64,000 nucleotides of DNA from Drechslerella dactyloides (taxonomy: Eukaryota > Ascomycota > Orbiliomycetes > Orbiliales > Orbiliaceae): positions 496,001 through 560,000 of the forward strand of contig JAGTWJ010000010.1 in assembly GCA_020064725.1 (NCBI GenBank). The letters are read 5' to 3'. The position numbers and the translations under genes are program-made. Shown in pieces: positions 34,251-45,986 of this stretch. The first letter of the stretch is position 1; the number at the start of each line of letters is the position of its first letter. The notes under the pieces are model-generated. The model saw only the letters and a program-made list of their open reading frames with translations. It was not told the origin of the DNA and ran no database searches.

Positions 34251-35084
34251 TCAGCAAGGGGTAGTCTTTTAATCAGTCTATTTTTTTTTTTGCAGTTGTA
34301 CATAAGTAATTGACAAGTCCTCTCATCTCAGACCGAGGGCATTATCCAGTGGCGGTGCCCAATTACCGCGAATCGCGATGCAATTCTTGGGGCGGGCTTG
34401 TCTGTTTTCCGTCCATCGTTTCTGTGTAAATATTTGATCTTCATCTCGAGATCTCTCTCTCGTTCTTCTTCTTCCGCGGTTGTCTCCTCTCTAAACCCGC
34501 GTGGGCCATATTCGCTTGCAGTTTCCCAGTGCCAAGCTGAGAGCCACGCTTTCCGGGGTTGTGTCAAGGGTTCGCATGCAGTATATCATCATTTCAAGCC
34601 AGCTGAGCAGTAGCCTCGAAGCCAGGCGCTATAGGCTTAGCAGATGCGTGTTCTGGTGACTTTGGGAGTTAAGTGTTGTGCACGAAAAGCCAGCACGTCT
34701 AAGCTTAATGCTTAAGTACGCATGGGCTGAACTGCGATTGGCAACTCAAGGAAGGGTCTGGTTTACGAGACCAACTGCGATCAAGTGTGGGGGCTGACGA
34801 TGGCTGCGAAAAGCAAGAAGTATGAGTGGCTTGGAAGATAAGCGCTTTCAGCTACACAGACCGCTTACCGAAGTTAGACGGCTTTCACGCGGCGCGGTGC
34901 TTCCTGCTAGCTACTAGTAAACACCTCTAATCTCCACTCGCCGCATACTAGTACCACCCACACATCGTTCAATAGACCATCACGCAACTTCATCCTTCTA
35001 CCCTACCCACCTAGCATCCCTAAGGAAGCTGACCCATCGCCACGGAAGAGACTTCACATTTGCGAAGCATCATACAAACCCGAG
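34251..35084. other. Intergenic region between mam33 and chs5
   Basis: About 830 bp, holding the mam33 3' flank and chs5 promoter. No gene is supported; a stretch near 34700 recalls 5S rRNA weakly but was rejected. Confidence 0.5.
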
Positions 35085-36194
35085 ATGTTGGTGTCTCTCA
35101 CTGTGGGCAAGGTTGATGCTGGTCTTGCTATCCTGCTCACCAAAGACAAACGACTTATCGAGTTTCCCTCTGTTCTCCTCCCTCCCGGAGTTTCGAGCGG
35201 CAGCATTATCGACATCCAAGTATCACGCAACAACCGCGCCGAAGATTCAGCTCGTCAAGCGTTCGAAACCCTTCAAAATGAGATATACACACTGTTCGGA
35301 CAGAGATCGCCGTCCAAACCAGTTTTGAGAATACGCAATGCGACACAAACTTCTGTTGTCTTGGAATGGGACCCCATCGATCTTGCGACAGCATCCCTCC
35401 GGTCTTTATCGTTGTATCGAAACAATTCAAAAGCGGGCAACATCCCCAATCCGACCACTCACCATTCCACCAAAATATCCGGGCTGGCCGTAGACACAGA
35501 GTACTCTTTTCACCTGATCCTGAGGACATCGGCGGGAACATACGCGAGCGAAAAGGTCACTACTAGAACCCACAAGATGACCGACTTGTCCGGTATCACA
35601 ATCTGCCCCGGGGTCATGTCGCCTTCGGAAAAGGAAAGACTTAAAGTCGTGGTTGAACGGATAGGAGCCAAACCTTTGCAGGATCATGTCAGGATAGATA
35701 CAACTCACTTTGTGTGCACAGAGGGCCGCGGTCATGGATGGGAGCGTGCTCAGGAAATGAACATTCCGATTGTGCGACCAGAGTGGCTGGAGGCTTGCGA
35801 ACAAGAAGGTCGCATTGTCGGCGTCCGGAACTACTACCTCGGCGCCGACCCAGCCATCCGGAACCAGAGAGCTCGCGCTCCGTCGCATACTCCCTCACAA
35901 GCCAATTCATCAATGGGCCCAGGCAATTCCGCTGATAGGCAAACATCTGCGACAGATACTGTTACTGTAACGAAAACCACACCGTATGCTGGAGCTACAG
36001 GTATATTGCCAGAAAACGAGGTGGTGAATCCTCAGGGTGAGCCTGCAACCGCGTCGCTCCAACAAAGCCAGCTTGAAAGCGGCCCCGAGGCTGTTGCTCC
36101 AAACCCTACTCAGACAGGGGACGAAAGGAGTTCTGACAATTCGGAACCGGATCATCCACAAGATGACGCCGATTTCACGTCAGTTCCCTTGTGA
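35085..36194 (+). CDS. chs5: Chs5-like exomer subunit (FN3-BRCT)
   Basis: Single exon, 369 residues. Chs5 is the core of exomer, which carries chitin synthase Chs3 and a few other cargoes from the trans-Golgi to the plasma membrane. The N-terminus MLVSLTVGKVDAGLAILLTKDKRLIEFPSVLLP matches the dimerisation region. An FN3 domain follows (PVLRIRNATQTSVVLEWDPIDLATASLRSLSLYRN), then a BRCT domain (ITICPGVMSPSEKERLKVVVERIGA to WLEACEQEGRIVGVRNYYL). The remaining ~110 residues are low complexity and acidic and end FTSVPL. It is much shorter than yeast Chs5 and lacks the Lys-rich tail, as usual in filamentous fungi. Confidence 0.9.
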   Translation: MLVSLTVGKVDAGLAILLTKDKRLIEFPSVLLPPGVSSGSIIDIQVSRNNRAEDSARQAFETLQNEIYTLFGQRSPSKPVLRIRNATQTSVVLEWDPIDLATASLRSLSLYRNNSKAGNIPNPTTHHSTKISGLAVDTEYSFHLILRTSAGTYASEKVTTRTHKMTDLSGITICPGVMSPSEKERLKVVVERIGAKPLQDHVRIDTTHFVCTEGRGHGWERAQEMNIPIVRPEWLEACEQEGRIVGVRNYYLGADPAIRNQRARAPSHTPSQANSSMGPGNSADRQTSATDTVTVTKTTPYAGATGILPENEVVNPQGEPATASLQQSQLESGPEAVAPNPTQTGDERSSDNSEPDHPQDDADFTSVPL

Positions 36195-36493
36195 GAGGCT
36201 TTTACTATCCCGCGAACTCTGCAGATCTGGTGGTAATCAGAAGTTTTAAGGGTGGAATGACGGAGAACTATAGCATACTAGCAATGTAATATACTTGGCG
36301 ATAGCTATATTACTTTCAAGCCCGCGACGAGCTATTCTATTGAATAGGTCATAGAATATCGATTTTGCAAGCCAAACCGCTCTTTGAGCCAAGATCTGCT
36401 TGTTTGGAACACATGTCTAGTGTACACTAAGGATTCCAACGCCTAGAACCAAAAGTCTCGGGAGTAGATATTCCTGACAGCCTGTATTTGTTT

Positions 36494-39400
36494 TCAATGA
36501 GCACGGACTCGAAGGTGGGTTTGGTTTCGTTCAGGGTCCGGCATCCTAGAAGGTTGACAATCAGTGAAAGCCCTCCTTTGCGATTGGGATTGGGACAAAG
36601 TCATTTACCTGACAATTCGGACATCAGCTGTTTCGTCTATACCTTTGGTGCTCACATCCTAAAAACGGGTTAGTAAAATTCCCTTGAAAGGAGCAATCGC
36701 TAGTTCTCAAACCTGAGGTGTTATCAGAATGAACTGTTTGCCAATTGAATTTCTGGCAGCCTTGATCTGATAGATAGTTAGCAATCGTGGTAATAGCAAA
36801 AAAAGGACTTATATTGAATTTTGGGGGCTTACTATTAAGCCCATAGAAACACCTCTATTGACTGCGTCCATGAAGACATCACTAGAACCAGGTTAGTAAG
36901 GGACTCTCCATCAAGAACAAATCTATGTGGGGTTGCTCTGATTCTTACAATTCGTCTAGGCAACGGAAAGGCGACCCCATCGCCTCCCATAGGGCAAGCA
37001 GCAGACAAATTTGCGAGAATGATTTTTCGCCACCCGAGAGTGTTTTTGCATTCCGCTGCGTGTCCGTCGCCTGTTGGCTTGGTTGGACCTATAAAAAATA
37101 TTAACTGCAATGAACAGATCGCAAGACCGTCAAAGCATATACAGCTGGGCCCACCTTGAGTTGGAGGATCCCGTTGTTGTGATCAAAGACCAACTTTCCG
37201 TCGAACTCGCGCTCGCTCATCAAGAGGTGGAACTGTAGTCTTGATTGCACGCTGATATGTTTTCGGAAGTAGAACCACCGTTCCATTCGTTCTTCGAAAG
37301 CACGGTTCAAAGCCTTCTGGAGGTTCTTCAAGTCGTCCCTTTCTTTGCCTGCTTCATTATACTTTTCAGTTTTATCAGCAAAATCTTTCGCGATCTGCTC
37401 CGTTGAGGCCCCTATTCTCGCATCGCTTCTCTGGAGTTCGGCGTTCAGCCTGTCCAGTCGGTTCTCCATTTCTTTGGCTGTCTCGTTAGTCCGCAGGTCG
37501 ACTCGAGGGCCAACTTCCTCGGCTTGCGCTTTCATTCCGGGCAGGCCTTGTTCTATTTCTTCGACTCTCGCCTCGAGATCAGAGATCGTAGCTTTCTGTG
37601 CGTCTAGTTTTTGGAGGATCCCTGAGTATTCTAGGACTGCGCTCTCTCTCTCCTGGATGGCGGAATTGTGAGCAGCCTGCAATATCTTTGTTTGGCCCTC
37701 CGACTCGCTGATCTGAGATCGCAAGTCTTCAATGTGGGATCTCAGATCATTCTCCGCCTCCATGTGTTTCTTCTTGTCATTCGCAATGTCCTGCTGTTGC
37801 TCAACGTATTTCTTATAGCTGTCTTCGTGAACCTAATAACGTGTTATCGATGGTCCTATCTCAAGTGTAAGGTAGTGAGTAGATTTACCTCGATGGCACT
37901 CTCAAATTCGCCTAGCCGCGTATCTGTATTGTTTTGCTGTAGCTTGCCGGCAAGCTCTTCTATCCTGTCTTCGATACGTTGAATATCCGTCCGTAGTGTC
38001 TGCTTCTTCGTCTTTTTCAGAGTTTAGAGTTGGTTTATCATGTTGTCGTGCAGAGCCGACTCGCTAACAGGTCGGACATACCGTATATTCTCGAAGCTTA
38101 TTCTTCGATAATTCAAGCGCATCCTTGAGGCCATCAAATTTGCTCTGTTCAGCTGAAAGGTCGCCTTTCAAAGCATTGATGTTATCCTGTGCAGTCCTGT
38201 CACCACATGTTGATCAGAGGCCAGACTTCATGATAACGAGGGTGTCGAACGCTCAAGTTTTATTTACCTAATCTGCTCTTCGACATTGGTAGCGATCCGG
38301 TTACGGCCGGTGTAACCAATGATTGGATCGACCCCCCCGGAGCCCTGCCTGTTTTGGATCAGAAGTTGATTTTCTCAAGAATCAGATATACCAATATGAC
38401 TGACCCCATCCTTATGCTAAATCCATTCCCGCGCCTGTGCTTGTTTAGAGAATAACAACCCTTTACGTTTTCTGGATACGCCTCCATAGTTCTTCTTGCC
38501 TCCACATGGTCTTCTACCAGTATGGTTTGCTCGATGCTGTGGGTTGTTACAAGGGTCCTTCTAACATCTTCGTTATCAATCTAGCTTGTGCCTTTTTTGT
38601 TAGTAAGGGGCAGATCGCATGTAGATTATGGATCGGTGCCTCACCTCTAAGGCACGTAGAATGGTCAGGTAGCCGTCAGCAGGCTCTTTCAGCCGGAAAG
38701 ATCCAGGGTTGCTGTAAAAGACAGAATGATCACTGCACACGAGCGGCTCCCAACCGGTGATCATTAGTTTCTCAAAGTTCTTGTTCTGTACCTCTATCTT
38801 GGGTTACATACCATCTTTTGTCCCTCATTAAGTTCATCAGCTGGTCTTTATCTTCGAGACTGAAGGCAACAAAACCACTGAGCGCTTTCGAAAGCTGTTT
38901 CTCAAGAATCGGAGACCAAGTCTGATATTTGAGCTTGACGAGGAGTCCGACTGGCCCAATTGGTTTCTTGGCTTTCCATCTAGCCCCTTCGATGGCTTGA
39001 AGGAGGGACTGTGTGTTCGGGCCATATGCACTCAGGTTGTTGGAGCGGCCTGATGTCAAATTTTGGAGATTATCCCTAGCAGTCTGGAGGTCCCGCTCCT
39101 TTCGCCTCAAAACATCCCTTGCTGCATTGAATTTTGCAGTGGCGTCTGAAATCGTTGCTGTTTCGCTCCCATGCAAGGTCTCAATATCGGTTTGCTGGCT
39201 GTTGAGTTGCAGTTTTTCCCCTATGAGTTGCTCTTTTTCTTCGAGCAGAGATGCATGCTTGCCATCATCCGCATCTGCTACCCTTTGTTTCTCAATCTCT
39301 GCATCTCGCTTAGCCTTTTCAATTCTTGCCTTTGTCGCTTTCATTTGCTGGTCGACCGTCCGTTCACTTTGCTGCAGCATATTGTGAGCATAGCACATAA

Positions 39401-40794
39401 AACGAGGATAGCAGAGCACCATACTTGAACTCTGGCCAACTTCTCGAGCTCGAGATTGAGCTTATCTTCCAGCTCCTTTCTCCTCTCTGTGAGAGGATTA
39501 CCGTTCTCTGAGGAGTCCCTTACAGCAGCTTGAGCTTCCTCGACTTTCTTTCCCCAGCTTTTAATAGTCGTGTCGATCTTATCCGAACTTGCCTGCAGCT
39601 TCAGCTGAATCTGTTCAGAGCTAGCAAGCTCATTTTTTGTATAATCTAGGAGCTTCGGAATATTAGCACGGGCAATTGGAGATGGGAACATCAGACATGA
39701 AGCTTTACATTTTCCTTCTGTGCGACCTGTGCCCATGCAAGTTTCAACAGTAAACCTCGAACATTCTGGCGAAGGTTTTCGGTCTCTTTCAGCATTCTGA
39801 AACGTTTTTCAGCCTTCTCTTTATCTTCTTCCAATTCACGGATGTCTTCGTCTTTACTCTCGAGAACACTCTCGATCACAGCTTGCTGTCCCTTGAGATT
39901 CTGGTAGAGAGCGTAGAGGTCATCGAGTTGGACTCCTTTCATGAAAAATTTGTATTTCTCTTCGTCACTTGAGTTGCTGAGAAACTGTCGAGCTAGATCC
40001 TGCGATAACACAGTCATGGGGTTGTCCACCTGGAGAGACATATAATTGATGATATCGGAGAGCTCTTTCTTGGACGTGGAGATAACTTTTCCCGATTTCG
40101 ATTTGGTCTTGTAGGAGTTAACGCCGTCGCGATTGAACGACCGTTGTACAATGACGGTCTCCCCATATACATCCTTCCGGAATCCATCTCCTCGGTTTCG
40201 TAGGTGCACTTCAACGATCGCCGTATGCTCGCCTTCTTTGATGAAACTTTTGATATTGCCGCCACGATTGGTGACAGCGGCTTTGGCACCGAGACATAAG
40301 GTCAGGGCAGTCAGGACAGCACTCTTCCCGCTGCCATTTTGACCAACAACAAAATTCATGAAAGGGCCGAATTTCATTTCAAGACAGGAGTGACACTGAG
40401 GAGAGCGATACTTCAATGAGCAAATGGGAAGGTGACATATTTTGAGTATGGGGTCGTACATACCATGAAATTTTCTAATCTAATCAGCTCGATCGTACCG
40501 TAGTCTGCCGGCTCGTTTTCTCGCGAATTTGGTGCATTTGTGGCTATCCACTGGGATTGTTCGAAATATATAGCATCTTCATCTGAATCGGTGCAAGGCT
40601 CGCCTGCTGATGGACCCGGTTCGGAGACCGCTATCTTTTGTTTCTTGCTAGACTTTGAACACATAGAGTTAGCCGATATCGTCACCAACCCTCTAGGATG
40701 TAAGAAATGAACGTACTCGTGCATGCTCCTCTGAGCGCACATTTTCTGGATTGTCGGGTGGATGGGCTAGCCTAGCCCGTTTTGTTGCCTTCAT
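36494..40794 (-). CDS. smc6: Structural maintenance of chromosomes protein Smc6
   Basis: Sixteen exons: 40794-40717, 40652-40464, 40395-39709, 39652-39425, 39371-38812, 38732-38645, 38580-38405, 38348-38268, 38196-38082, 38011-37889, 37832-37155, 37088-36949, 36881-36833, 36766-36713, 36658-36609, 36545-36494; 1115 residues, every phase closing. Smc6 pairs with Smc5 in the Smc5/6 complex for recombinational repair and replication-fork processing. Visible are Walker A GQNGSGKS, QDLARQFLSNSSDEEKY, two long coiled coils flanking a hinge (GPVGLLVKLKYQTWSPILEKQL to IEQTILVED), the signature LSGGEKSFSQICLLLALWEA, Walker B CLDEFDVFMD and the end RMPDPERNQT. Three introns end in AAG. The start is the ATG before KATKRARL; an in-frame ATG lies further upstream at 40965. 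Confidence 0.93.
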
Positions 40795-41016
40795 GGTTCC
40801 CCGTTCCGTTCTTCCCGGTAGTCGCTGAATAGCTGTCAAGATGCAATATGAGAATCCAGGAGGTTGTTTGATGTCGACGTAGGTGGTGGACTGGATCGCT
40901 GTATTGAGAGACTGTGGGAGGTAAACCTTCTGTATGGATATGCAACTGGTGGAGGGGCTTATCAAGGTTGTTTGCTTCTTCCAGAGCTGGATGAAAGGAG
41001 AAGCAGGTGGACATTA

Positions 41017-41022
41017 ACGCGT
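41017..41022. promoter_or_regulatory. MCB box ACGCGT
   Basis: Exact match to the MluI cell-cycle box bound by MBF in fungi, followed four bases later by ACGCGA (41026-41031). Confidence 0.6.
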
Positions 41023-41072
41023 AAAACGCGAGCACACGTGCAAGTAGTGTTGCGCTTATGGCAACACCGCAA

Positions 41073-41078
41073 ACGCGT
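41073..41078. promoter_or_regulatory. MCB box ACGCGT, second copy
   Basis: Second exact ACGCGT, about 50 bp from the first. MBF-regulated G1/S genes typically have more than one. Confidence 0.6.
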
Positions 41079-41300
41079 CTCCCCTTAGAGTCAAGTTTCT
41101 TAAAGTCGACCCCCAAACACACCCAGAGACGCAGTTACCTCACCCCGTCATCCACCCTGCATTCAGACATATCCACTATTCCCGGAACATCGAACCGATA
41201 TCTCACCCCGCCGGTCCCAATCACCATCATACCGCTAAATGCTAGGCGCTGACCAGGTCTCCGTCGCACCTTCCAGTTACATCTTCTGCGACCCGGAGCG

Positions 41301-43372
41301 ATGGGTATCAATGGGCTTCTCCCTGTCCTCAAATCAATCCAGAAGCCCACGCACATCAAACACTGGAAGGGCCAGACCGTAGCAGTAGATGCGTACGGAT
41401 GGCTCCATCGTGGCACAATCTCATGCGCTATTGAATTGGCTCTCGGGCGGCATACCACCAAGTATGTGAATAGACCAACCAATCAATATACGTTATTCGG
41501 TCTAACATGCGGCCAGATATGTCGACTATGCTATGCAAAGGGTACGAATGCTTCAACACTACGGCGTTATTCCATACATCGTATTTGATGGTGACTACCT
41601 TCCGGGAAAGAAGGGGACAGAAATCGATCGTGAAAAGTATTGTATTCAATTCTTGAATCCACGGTATCAAACTTTGGTTGGTCTGCACAGCCGGAACTAA
41701 TGTCAGCTACAAATCGTGACAGGAAGCGAAAATCATCACGGAATGCAGGGTTAGAACTTCTTCGACTCGGACGTACCTCTGCAGCGCATCTCGAACTGCA
41801 AAAGGCGATTGATGTGACACCCCTTATGGCCCGGTATCTTATCGAGGAACTCAAAAAAGCCGGAGTCTCGTACGTAGTGGCGCCTTACGAAGCAGACGCA
41901 CAGATGGCATATCTTGAAAGAATTGGTGAAGTTTCCGCCATTATTTCAGAGGACTCTGACCTCCTGGTTTTTGGCGCAAAGTGCCTTCTTACGAAGCTCG
42001 ACCAGTATGGCAGTTGCATAGCCATAGACAGATCTGAATTCTCGAAAGCAGTTGATATAAATATATCTGGCTGGTCAGATTCCGAATTCAGAAGGATGGC
42101 AATCCTAAGTGGATGTGACTATCTTACAAATATCCCAAAAATGGGTATAAAGACAGCCTATAAATTTGTGCACAAGTACAGATCTGTCGAAAAGGTTGCC
42201 CTCTTACCTCTCTCAATGATCAAGTGGTGAGCGACTTCTGACCGTGGTGCAGATAATCCGAGCAATACGAATGGATGGTTCATTCTCGGTCCCGGTTGGA
42301 TACGAGCAGGCTTTTATAACCGCAGAGATGACTTTTCAATATCAGCAGGTCTACTGCCCGATATCGGAACAGCTTGTAACATGCACTGGTGACAAGGTCC
42401 CTGATAGCGTCGGTCTGCAGCAAGCAGAAAATTTTGGAAGGTGGGTAAAGAATACAAAGACAGGAGCTATGCCCGAGTAAGGCACTCACTTTCGTTTTCT
42501 CGCAGCTCCTATGAGTCTTGTATAGCCTCGAGAGTTGCGTGTGGTGATCTCGATCCAATCACAAAGCTAGAAATCACCCTAAGCGGCGAATTTAAACCTG
42601 CGCCAACCCAATGTCGCGTAAGTGCTCCCGTACAGGCTGTATACAGCTATATAGTTGGAGAGCGATTGTTAATACATCCAATGGCTACGCCTTTCTATAG
42701 CCGAACTCAACTATCACGCGGTATTTCGGTAAGAACATTTCTACTATCCTTGCGCTGTCTGAGCATCTACTGACAATAAGGATAGGGACCGCTCCGCGAG
42801 CTGTACTCTCAGAGCTGCAACAAACCTCACATATTCCTCAATACAAAACCCCAATTTCGAACCATCGAAAACCATGCGTAATTCCCTCACCAAACTCGGC
42901 CAACACCAACTCGAAGCCAAAGCCTCCTCCCGGACAAATAATAAAGAAATCCAAGCTCTGTATGGACGACGATGCTACGATTGCGGCATGCACCGAGCGG
43001 AGCCCCTTCTTCTCTAAGCGGTTAAACATAGCACCTCAACGACAAGTGCAAGCTAAGCCACCCCCAGGAACCCCCCACATTGTACGAGCAGCAAACAGCT
43101 GTCCTGTAGATACCGAAACGTCGGACGAAATTTCTCAGAAAACTTTGTCTTCCAATCCCGATGCTAAGAACGCGAAGAATGCTGGGATCTTGAGCACCAA
43201 GAAAATTCTAACCTCAGGGCAGATCGGTTGCGTCTCCAAGGTCACCATGAAGAATCAATGTGGTCTAACAGCCCTTTCTCTTGATATGTTTCGATTTCAA
43301 ACAAGTGCCCCGCTTGTCGGCACTAAGCGACCATATCCATTCGGTCGCATTGATGACAAGGAAAATATATGA
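41301..43372 (+). CDS. exo1: Exonuclease 1 (Rad2/XPG family)
   Basis: Six exons (41301-41461, 41517-41636, 41723-42194, 42253-42440, 42506-42720, 42786-43372) encode about 580 residues. Exo1 is a 5'-3' double-strand exonuclease and flap endonuclease in mismatch repair and end resection. The start MGINGLLPVLKSIQ is invariant in the family. Metal-binding acidic residues are visible at Asp30 (VAVDAYGWLH), VFDGDYLP, YEADAQ, SEDSDLL and SGCDY, with the helix-two-turn-helix at IPKMGIKTAYKF. The C-terminal ~190 residues are poorly conserved, ending PYPFGRIDDKENI. The last splice is uncertain: 42728 to 42815 also keeps frame. It is divergent from smc6. Confidence 0.9.
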
Positions 43373-44022
43373 TGGGTGCACATTTTGATCAATAATTTTG
43401 TTTTCCGGGGGGGTCCGAGGGACCAGCCCCTAGTTTTACCTGTATCCGTACTCTTGTAAGATATCAGAAGGCAACTTGTCGCAGCGAGAATCGCCGTCTT
43501 AACAGCAAGTTCACATGTGTGCGACCTCAGAATAGTAGGGAAGATGCTAAACTGGAGGGTACCCATTTGTATATAAGTCACCGTGTATTACCTCCTAGAC
43601 TGAACTTCCATAGAGCCGTATGGACCTGCCAGGTTGCCGTGGAATCAGTGCTCCAAACAGGATAGTTTCGTTGGAGTGCTTATAGCATGTCGACTTGGGG
43701 CTGAGAGACAGAGGCCGAGAGGTATACACGCCCAGAGACACGGGTCGCCGGGTAAATTGTAACATTTTCCTCGCGAGAAGCACAAATGATACACAAACTC
43801 TATACTACAAGAGCATATTCGAATGAAGGCATAGTGGTGAAGGTCTGGACTTTCGAAAACGAAAAAAAAGAAGGGTGTGAATGCAGACCTCTCCTAGATG
43901 TATTTTTTTTTAGGGTCGGCCCAGTCGAAAAATTCGATAGATTTTTCGTATCTATATTCATCGGCGGTTAGCGCTCTTCTGATCACAGCTGCATACATTG
44001 ATGGCATAGGGGGATATGCAAC
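43373..44022. other. Convergent intergenic region
   Basis: 3' flanks of exo1 and the carrier gene, 650 bp, without recognisable content. Confidence 0.5.
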
Positions 44023-45571
44023 TCACAATGTAAACACAATTCCTCCGCTCATCTGTTGGAAACCCCCGTCAGCACTAATCCTGTATACTCTTTATACGCT
44101 TCTTCGGGCGGTGTGGGCGAATAGAAGTAACAGGGACGCATTTACCATCAATCTTGCAAGTCTCGGTAGAGCACCTGACCACAAGGCACGAACCCCCTCC
44201 TCTGTAGCAATCTTGTAGAAGCAATCTATCGAGTTTCTATATTGGTTCGCGTGTAGGGACTGCATGCTACAGGTAACAAACAGCATGATTAGCTTTTGTA
44301 GGGCAAGCTACGGAGTGGGCAAGATGCTATCGCGGCCAGAGAGATGATGACACACCGTGACTTTACAACGTCAATGGGCATAGTAACATAGACCTGATCA
44401 AAGGGGGGCGTTAGTCGGCTGCAGAAACATGACCAGGTGTTCCAAAGAAGGGCAGATACCGTGATTGTTCCGGCCATAGCTCCGATGCCGAATGTTGCTA
44501 GGGAGCTGAGTTTTTCACCAGGTGGGACATAGCTTTGTGCCATTTGCTTCATAGTCATATATGATCCGAATCTTACGGCGGAGCTTGAAGCTTGTCTGAC
44601 AGTTGTTGGAAGAAGCCCATTGAAAAGAGCCCGTATTCCCTGTTCTCTAATAATGACGCCGGTACCATGTATCAAACCTCTCATCCTTGGATTTGGTCGT
44701 TTTTTGTCATCGATACTAGCAGATTGAAGAAGCGTTTTAGCCCATGGCCATACTTTTTACGCAACCTTTTCAACCAGAGCAACAGTCGCTTCTTTGTGTG
44801 GGAGTAACGAAGGGCAGCATCCAGGACCGGAGTTAGCCAAAGGCTTTTGAGCTTACAGTTTAACTTTGACACTTTCCGACGGCGTCACCGCCAGCACTGA
44901 CTCGGAGATGCCTAAACAAAAGTTTAGCACTACAAAGCTAACATGTCAACAAGTCGGACTTGCGAACCTGCACCGAACCCGGCTAGCACGGTTCGAGGGG
45001 CCGAGATGTTGCCGTTCTCGTCGGAAAGGGCATTTTTAAAGGTGTCAAAAGCCAGGAATCCTATGAGGTTGCGTTTAGCATTACTGCTCGTGAGACTTGG
45101 GCGACTGTAGCAGGGGTTGTGACTTACGAACTGCGGCCTTGAACGAGTTCCCTGCTATATTTGTGGTGCATCCGGTGTACCATTGGCGACCGAAGGGGGG
45201 CCAGGGAAGCTTCTGACCGTCCGGCAGGCGCTTGTTCAACTGTGTCCGGACTTTGGCAACTGCTCAAACTTCAGCATGGGTACAGATGATAAAGAAATGT
45301 CGATCGAAGGCTCCTTTTCCGTCGACGAGCTCTTTTCTTTTCGCAGGCTCGTAGTAGGAAACTCACATTCCGCTGGGTATGTGACGCCTTGGGGATATCT
45401 ATGTTGTAAGCCTGGAGAGCTCTATTCGTGGGTGGTTTTCGTTGGTGTCAATGGTATACCGATTTCTATTGCGCCAGCAGTTGCACCGGCAAGAATCGAT
45501 CGGAGTGCACTCGGCTTTGTGGAAGGTAGCCACGGTTAGCGCATGCCAGCATCATATCATACCGGTGCCAT
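44023..45571 (-). CDS. ctp1: Mitochondrial tricarboxylate (citrate) carrier
   Basis: Ten exons (45571-45563, 45514-45460, 45387-45367, 45259-45128, 45060-44968, 44911-44857, 44715-44460, 44393-44356, 44266-44146, 44052-44023) encode 269 residues. Carriers of this type exchange citrate for malate or another anion across the inner mitochondrial membrane. The three carrier repeats are visible: repeat 1 SILAGATAGAIEIGVTYPAEFAKVRTQL, repeat 2 VLAVTPSESVKVKLIDDKKRPNPRMRG, repeat 3 YVTMPIDVVKSRMQSL. The first exon is just 9 nt (M-A-P). Each signature is slightly altered from PxDxxKxR, as citrate carriers often are. The end MMSGGIVFTL is a few residues short of the usual VFT-YE tail; the stop overlaps a GTGAGT, so a further exon is possible. 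Confidence 0.88.
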
Positions 45572-45986
45572 GTTGTTGGAGTGAACGGCCAAATGTCAAA
45601 GGTTGCGAGGACAGAAGGGAGGCCATGCCAACGGGGGTAACAATGGATGGTCGGATTGCAGACCTTATCTTTTTTGGCCGTGGCGGACATTCTGGAAGCA
45701 AATAGCGCGCATAAGATGCCGAGGGGGGTGCTGTAAGTCGCCGGAATGCGCGTCTGCGAGCAGTTATGTGCCGGCAGGCGAGAGCGGTCTCGGCCTTCCT
45801 GGTCTCGCGGGGCGGCTGCACGGCGCGCTTGGCGCGTGTCTTGTCCGACCGGCGCTTAAGTGACCAATCTTGACGGGTCGCAGGATTTTGTCCTGCAACA
45901 CACAACATTCCGTCCACCATCGACTCTCATATCAACATCTCCATCCCACACCCATAGACCCGGCGATATAAAGGCACGGTTTTGCA
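45572..45986. promoter_or_regulatory. Divergent promoter region, carrier / tma16
   Basis: About 415 bp between divergent starts. No specific site is claimed. Confidence 0.45.

Larger units (their letters stand above)
40795..41300. promoter_or_regulatory. Shared divergent promoter, smc6 / exo1
   Basis: About 500 bp between two repair genes transcribed away from each other. It carries the MCB motif ACGCGT twice, an ACGCGA half-site and an E-box CACGTG between them. Confidence 0.65.

Noticed and set aside
34680..34800. Possible 5S rRNA-like stretch on the minus strand
   Set aside because: Only scattered short matches (CAGCC..TACTTAAGC) to fungal 5S; the internal control region and helices do not line up, and no T-run terminator follows.
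38733..38811. A short 37-nt smc6 intron giving ..KLMITGWEPL..
   Set aside because: The 79-nt GTATGT..TGCAG intron keeps frame and yields RCDHSVFY, which fits the SMC6 hinge-proximal pattern better.
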